NCBI GenBank assembly: GCA_946615785.1
Contig: CAMOIA010000096.1
Span: 1 to 6,381 of the forward strand
Source of the DNA: an uncultured Clostridia bacterium
GTDB lineage: Bacteria; Bacillota; Clostridia; Christensenellales; Aristaeellaceae
Direction: 5' to 3'
Length of the DNA: 6,381 nt
Positions 5,352 through 6,381 of the stretch are shown in pieces. The translations under genes were made by a program, and so were the position numbers. Numbering within the stretch: position 1 is the first letter of the stretch; every line of letters begins with the position of its first letter. The notes under the pieces are model-generated. The model saw only the letters and a list, made by a program, of their open reading frames with translations. It made no database searches and was not told the DNA's origin.

Positions 5352-5401
5352 GACGGCGATGTTTCCCGATCGGCATTTTACCGACTTATGGAGGATGGGC
5401 T

Positions 5402-6381
5402 ATGGATCTTGAAACGACGTTCGGCTGCCGTGTGTTCAACGACGAGGTGATGCGCAGGCGGCTTCCCAAGGAAACCTACCGGTCGCTGCAGCGCACCATC
5501 CGGGAAGGAAAGCACCTGGATGAGGAGGCCGCCGGCGTTGTGGCCAACGCCATGAAGGACTGGGCCATCGAGCAGGGCGCGACCCATTTTACCCACTGGT
5601 TCCTGCCCATGACCGGCGTGACGGCGGAAAAGCACGAAAGCTTCCTTTCGCCCCTCTCCGGCGGGCGCGTGATCATGGATTTTTCCGGCAAGGAGCTCGT
5701 GCGCGGCGAATCGGACGCGTCCAGCTTCCCCTCCGGCGGCCTTCGGGCCACGTTCGAGGCGCGCGGCTACACGGCCTGGGATCCGACCAGCTACGCGTTC
5801 ATCAAAAACGACACGCTCTGCGTGCCGACGGCCTTCTGCTCCTGGGGCGGACACGCGCTGGATCAGAAGACGCCGCTGCTCAGGTCCATTCAGGCCATCA
5901 ACCACGAGGCCAAGCGCATTCTGCGCCTGTTCGGGCAGCACGACGTGAAGCGCGTGAACCCGACCTGCGGCCCGGAGCAGGAATATTTCCTGGTGGACCG
6001 GGAGTATTTTGAGGCCAGGAAGGATCTGAAATACTGCGGCAGGACGCTCTTTGGCGCAAGGCCCCCCAAGGGGCAGGAGCTGGACGACCATTATTACGGG
6101 TCGCTCAAGCCCAGGGTCGCCGCGTTCATGCGCGATGTGGACGAGGAACTGTGGAAATACGGCGTGATGGCCAAGACCGAGCACAACGAGGTGGCCCCCT
6201 GCCAGCACGAGCTTGCCTGCGTGTACGAGAGCAGCAACGTGGCGGTGGACCACAACCAGCTGGTGATGGAAGTGCTCAGGAAGACCGCCGCGGCGCACGG
6301 CTTTGCCTGCCTTCTGCACGAAAAGCCCTTCAAGGGCGTGAACGGTTCCGGCAAGCACAACAACTGGTCGCTGCAGGTGGA
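5402..6381 (+). CDS. glnN: Glutamine synthetase type III (GlnN), 3' partial
   Basis: The frame is open from ATG 5402 to the right edge, giving 326 residues of an enzyme that is usually about 700 long. It makes glutamine from glutamate, ammonia and ATP in the cytoplasm and forms large dodecamers in characterised members. FGCRVFND near the start, THFTHWFLPMTG followed by TAEKHESF (61-81), and SSFPSGGLRATFEARGYTAW (107-126) are hallmarks of type III and absent from types I and II. Active-site blocks include GPEQEYFLVD (190-199, metal-binding glutamates), EVAPCQHE (263-270) and NGSGKHNN (314-321, glutamate and ATP site). The start is supported by GGAGG (5390-5394) 7 nt upstream. It has its own strong promoter and is probably not functionally tied to the desulfurase. 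The missing C-terminal half holds the rest of the catalytic domain and the type-specific extension. Confidence 0.93.
   Translation, partial: MDLETTFGCRVFNDEVMRRRLPKETYRSLQRTIREGKHLDEEAAGVVANAMKDWAIEQGATHFTHWFLPMTGVTAEKHESFLSPLSGGRVIMDFSGKELVRGESDASSFPSGGLRATFEARGYTAWDPTSYAFIKNDTLCVPTAFCSWGGHALDQKTPLLRSIQAINHEAKRILRLFGQHDVKRVNPTCGPEQEYFLVDREYFEARKDLKYCGRTLFGARPPKGQELDDHYYGSLKPRVAAFMRDVDEELWKYGVMAKTEHNEVAPCQHELACVYESSNVAVDHNQLVMEVLRKTAAAHGFACLLHEKPFKGVNGSGKHNNWSLQV

Noticed and set aside
4216..5376. Minus-strand open frame of 386 codons opposite the desulfurase gene
   Set aside because: Its composition is that of a shadow frame without recognisable domains, and the plus strand carries every desulfurase motif.
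5378..6358. Long minus-strand open frame (326 codons) antisense to glnN
   Set aside because: Its product is rich in His, Arg, Ala and Gly with no family motif, the typical antisense shadow of a GC-rich gene. The plus strand here encodes unmistakable type III glutamine synthetase.

Overview
The window looks like a chromosomal segment of a GC-rich member of the Clostridia (Firmicutes). GC appears to be near 60% by eye; I did not count it. The reasons are the order site-2 protease, scpA, scpB, the strong AGGAGG-type ribosome binding sites, sigma-A-like promoters, TTG and GTG starts, and a type III glutamine synthetase. I see no insertion sequence, CRISPR array, tRNA, rRNA or phage gene.

Region 1 (1-1355, plus strand) holds the 3' part of a gene for a coiled-coil protein with an OmpA/MotB-type peptidoglycan-binding domain. 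It is followed 24 nt later by an exported VanX-like D-Ala-D-Ala dipeptidase, so the pair looks like a small cell-envelope unit. Region 2 (1342-1920, minus strand) is a single DEDDh 3'-5' exonuclease gene whose 3' end overlaps the dipeptidase gene by 14 bp. Region 3 (1921-2063) is a compact control segment. It contains a leftward extended -10 promoter, a rightward intrinsic terminator and a rightward extended -10 promoter, in that order.

Region 4 (2064-5325, plus strand) is a tight operon of M50 site-2 protease, scpA, scpB and a type I cysteine desulfurase. Gene junctions are 1 nt apart, overlapping by 32 nt, and 14 nt apart. ScpA and ScpB form the kleisin and winged-helix parts of the Smc condensin complex. 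The desulfurase supplies sulfur and has no obvious functional link to the others. Region 5 (5322-6381) is a near-ideal sigma-A promoter whose -35 box overlaps the desulfurase stop codon, driving the first 326 codons of a type III glutamine synthetase (glnN) that runs off the window.

Most of the content is housekeeping, and I found no convincing new multi-gene system. The most interesting signal is the transcription layout around the dipeptidase/exonuclease pair. Neither gene has a terminator at its own 3' end. Good candidate terminators for each strand lie on the far side, one inside the dipeptidase coding sequence and one beyond the exonuclease start, so long mutual antisense 3' ends are predicted.
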